32,509 nt of DNA. It comes from an uncultured bacterium. GTDB taxonomy: Bacteria; Planctomycetota; Phycisphaerae; Phycisphaerales; SM1A02. Where the stretch lies: contig CAIYOC010000102.1 in the NCBI GenBank assembly GCA_903927725.1, forward strand, positions 1-32,509, in the 5' to 3' direction. The notes under the pieces were generated by a model that saw only the letters and a program-made list of their open reading frames with translations, made no database searches and was not told the origin of the DNA. Below, in pieces: positions 31,309-32,509 of the stretch. Numbering within the stretch: the first letter of the stretch is position 1; each line of letters starts with the position of its first letter. The position numbers were made by a program, and so were the translations under genes.

Positions 31309-32509
31309 ATGGTTTGGTCCAATCCCTTCAGCACGCTCTCCCACCTTGCGGCTGCGATCAGCACCCGTGCGCCCAGATCCGTGCTGGGTATCTCGGTGAT
31401 CGCTGCCATGGTCGGCGGCTGGTTGGGAGCGTTGCATGTGCCCCTGGACGCCGACACGAACGCGCTGATCGGGCCTGATCGGCCCTTCATGCAGCGGTAC
31501 CAGGCGTTCCTCGATGAGTTCGGCGACCTCGAGGACATGATCGTGGTCATCGATCCGCTCGGCACGGATCCAGTCGCCGAACAACGGGCCGAGGCGGCCG
31601 TCCGCGCGGTGCACGGTGCACTGGCAAGGCTGGTCGAGCGTGGCCAGCTGACGTGGGTGCATCACGGCATCTCCACGGACGAGCAATGGCGTGTGGCACC
31701 GCACGCGATGGCGGAGCGCGACCTGAAGGAACTGGCTCGCGCTCGGGCAGCGCTCGAGCACTTGGCGCGCGGGCAGTCGGCCGCGGCGCTTGAGCAAGCC
31801 GATCGAGCCGTCACCTCACCCCTGCCCGATCGCGCCGGGATCGAGTCGGCAATCGTCACCCTCGATGCGCTGGCCCCGCCGGTGGTCGATGACCGCGAGC
31901 CTGGCGCCGCAGAGGATCGTCCCGCGCATGCAGGCCACGCTGACGATCGCTCGCTGGGTGCTGCGCTTCCCGAGCGATTCCTGCGCTCCGAGCATGGACG
32001 ACTTTGGTTCGTGCAGGCCATGCCTGCCAAGGACTTTGCCAACTTCAACGCGATCGCGGCGCCGTTGGCCGCCGTTCGCGAAGCACTCGCGAGCGTTCAG
32101 GCGCACCACCCTGGCGTCGACATCGGCCTGACGGGCAAGCCGGTCCTTCAAGAGGACGAACTGGCCACGAGCAACGCCGACATGGGGCGATCGAGCCTGC
32201 TTTCGCTGGGCGTGATCACGGTGCTCTTCATCTGGCTGTTCCGCGGCATGCGCCGACCGCTCTTGGCCGTGGCGGCATTCGGCATCGCCGTCGGCATCAC
32301 GATGGGATTGGCATGGATCTTCGTCGGTCGCATCACGCTCTTGTCCAGTGTCTTCCTGCTGGTCTTGGTGGGCGCCGGACTCGATTACGGCGTGCACATC
32401 GTGAGCCGCTTCAACGAGTACCTCGCCGGTGGATCGCGCACGCTCGCCGCCGAGCGCACCGTGCACGAGGCCGGCCCCGGCACGCTTTCGGGGGCGTGCG
32501 CGACAGCCG
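31309..32509 (+). CDS. RND/MMPL-family transporter, N-terminal part (runs off the window)
   Basis: 400 codons are visible with no stop. A membrane segment (about 26-46) precedes a large extracytoplasmic domain (about 47-290) with 'PLDADTNALIGPDRPFMQRY' and 'LTGKPVLQEDELATSNADMG', typical of the MMPL/HpnN-like RND exporters. Segments follow at about 295-312, 317-338 and 342-361, with 'VGAGLDYGVHIVSRFNEYLAGG' in the position where family members have their conserved membrane Asp (GxDY/F). These proteins use the proton gradient to move lipids or other hydrophobic compounds to the outer envelope; hopanoid and glycolipid carriers are known cargos. The start ATG at 31309 has no strong ribosome site; TAGAGT at 31271-31276 may be its -10. 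The downstream half and cargo are unknown. Confidence 0.88.
   Translation, partial: MVWSNPFSTLSHLAAAISTRAPRSVLGISVIAAMVGGWLGALHVPLDADTNALIGPDRPFMQRYQAFLDEFGDLEDMIVVIDPLGTDPVAEQRAEAAVRAVHGALARLVERGQLTWVHHGISTDEQWRVAPHAMAERDLKELARARAALEHLARGQSAAALEQADRAVTSPLPDRAGIESAIVTLDALAPPVVDDREPGAAEDRPAHAGHADDRSLGAALPERFLRSEHGRLWFVQAMPAKDFANFNAIAAPLAAVREALASVQAHHPGVDIGLTGKPVLQEDELATSNADMGRSSLLSLGVITVLFIWLFRGMRRPLLAVAAFGIAVGITMGLAWIFVGRITLLSSVFLLVLVGAGLDYGVHIVSRFNEYLAGGSRTLAAERTVHEAGPGTLSGACATA

Overview
The window is high-GC DNA that reads like a member of the Planctomycetota, most likely Phycisphaerae. The support is two-domain DUF1080 lipoproteins, dockerin-like 'DLNGDGDVSGNDL' C-terminal repeats on a secreted haloperoxidase, long low-complexity secreted proteins, and a FliA/WhiG-type sigma factor with no flagellar genes nearby. 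This placement is inferred from gene style; no marker RNA is present. Almost all genes stop with TGA.

Layout. 1-148: two and a half copies of a 60-bp tandem repeat. 166-2418: divergent family 7 aldehyde dehydrogenase (-) and 3-oxoacid CoA-transferase subunit B (+). 2482-6381 (+): a two-domain DUF1080 lipoprotein and a von Willebrand A lipoprotein with long SG and GGSQ repeats. 6408-19675 (-): nine tightly packed genes, the main point of interest. 19870-21909 (-): sigma factor and a diacylglycerol-kinase-family lipid kinase. 22036-25744 (+): overlapping BamD-like, LptE-like and ftsH genes. 25761-27200 (-): uvrC without its usual C-terminal HhH domain. 27328-27705 (+): a cysteine-rich repeat lipoprotein with a strong terminator. 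27821-29131 (+): pyrC. 29099-31150 (-): a vanadium-type haloperoxidase gene broken by one in-frame TGA. 31309-end (+): the start of an RND/MMPL transporter.

The nine-gene unit, in transcription order, encodes: a tail-anchored P-loop GTPase; a protein with a GAP1-N1-like cytoplasmic domain, one membrane segment and calcium-binding thrombospondin type 3 repeats; a zinc-ribbon/membrane/degenerate trypsin-like protein; a second, soluble GTPase with zinc-finger cysteines; a tail-anchored GAP1-N2 protein; a 999-residue bitopic helical protein; a MotA/TolQ/ExbB-like channel; and two different ExbD/TolR-like single-pass proteins, each with an aspartate at its membrane segment. Most junctions are 1- or 4-base overlaps, so the genes are very probably co-translated. 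The two GTPases plus GAP1-type proteins match what I recall as 'GTPase-associated protein / double-GTPase' conserved neighbourhoods. The added feature here is a complete ion-driven stator-like module and extracytoplasmic sensor-like parts. I infer a membrane-spanning, GTP-regulated, proton-motive-force-coupled signalling or defence complex; its function is not known.

A second general signal is promoter architecture: six genes carry a TAnnnT or TACAAC hexamer only 6-10 bases before the start codon, with no Shine-Dalgarno sequence, which suggests leaderless transcripts.
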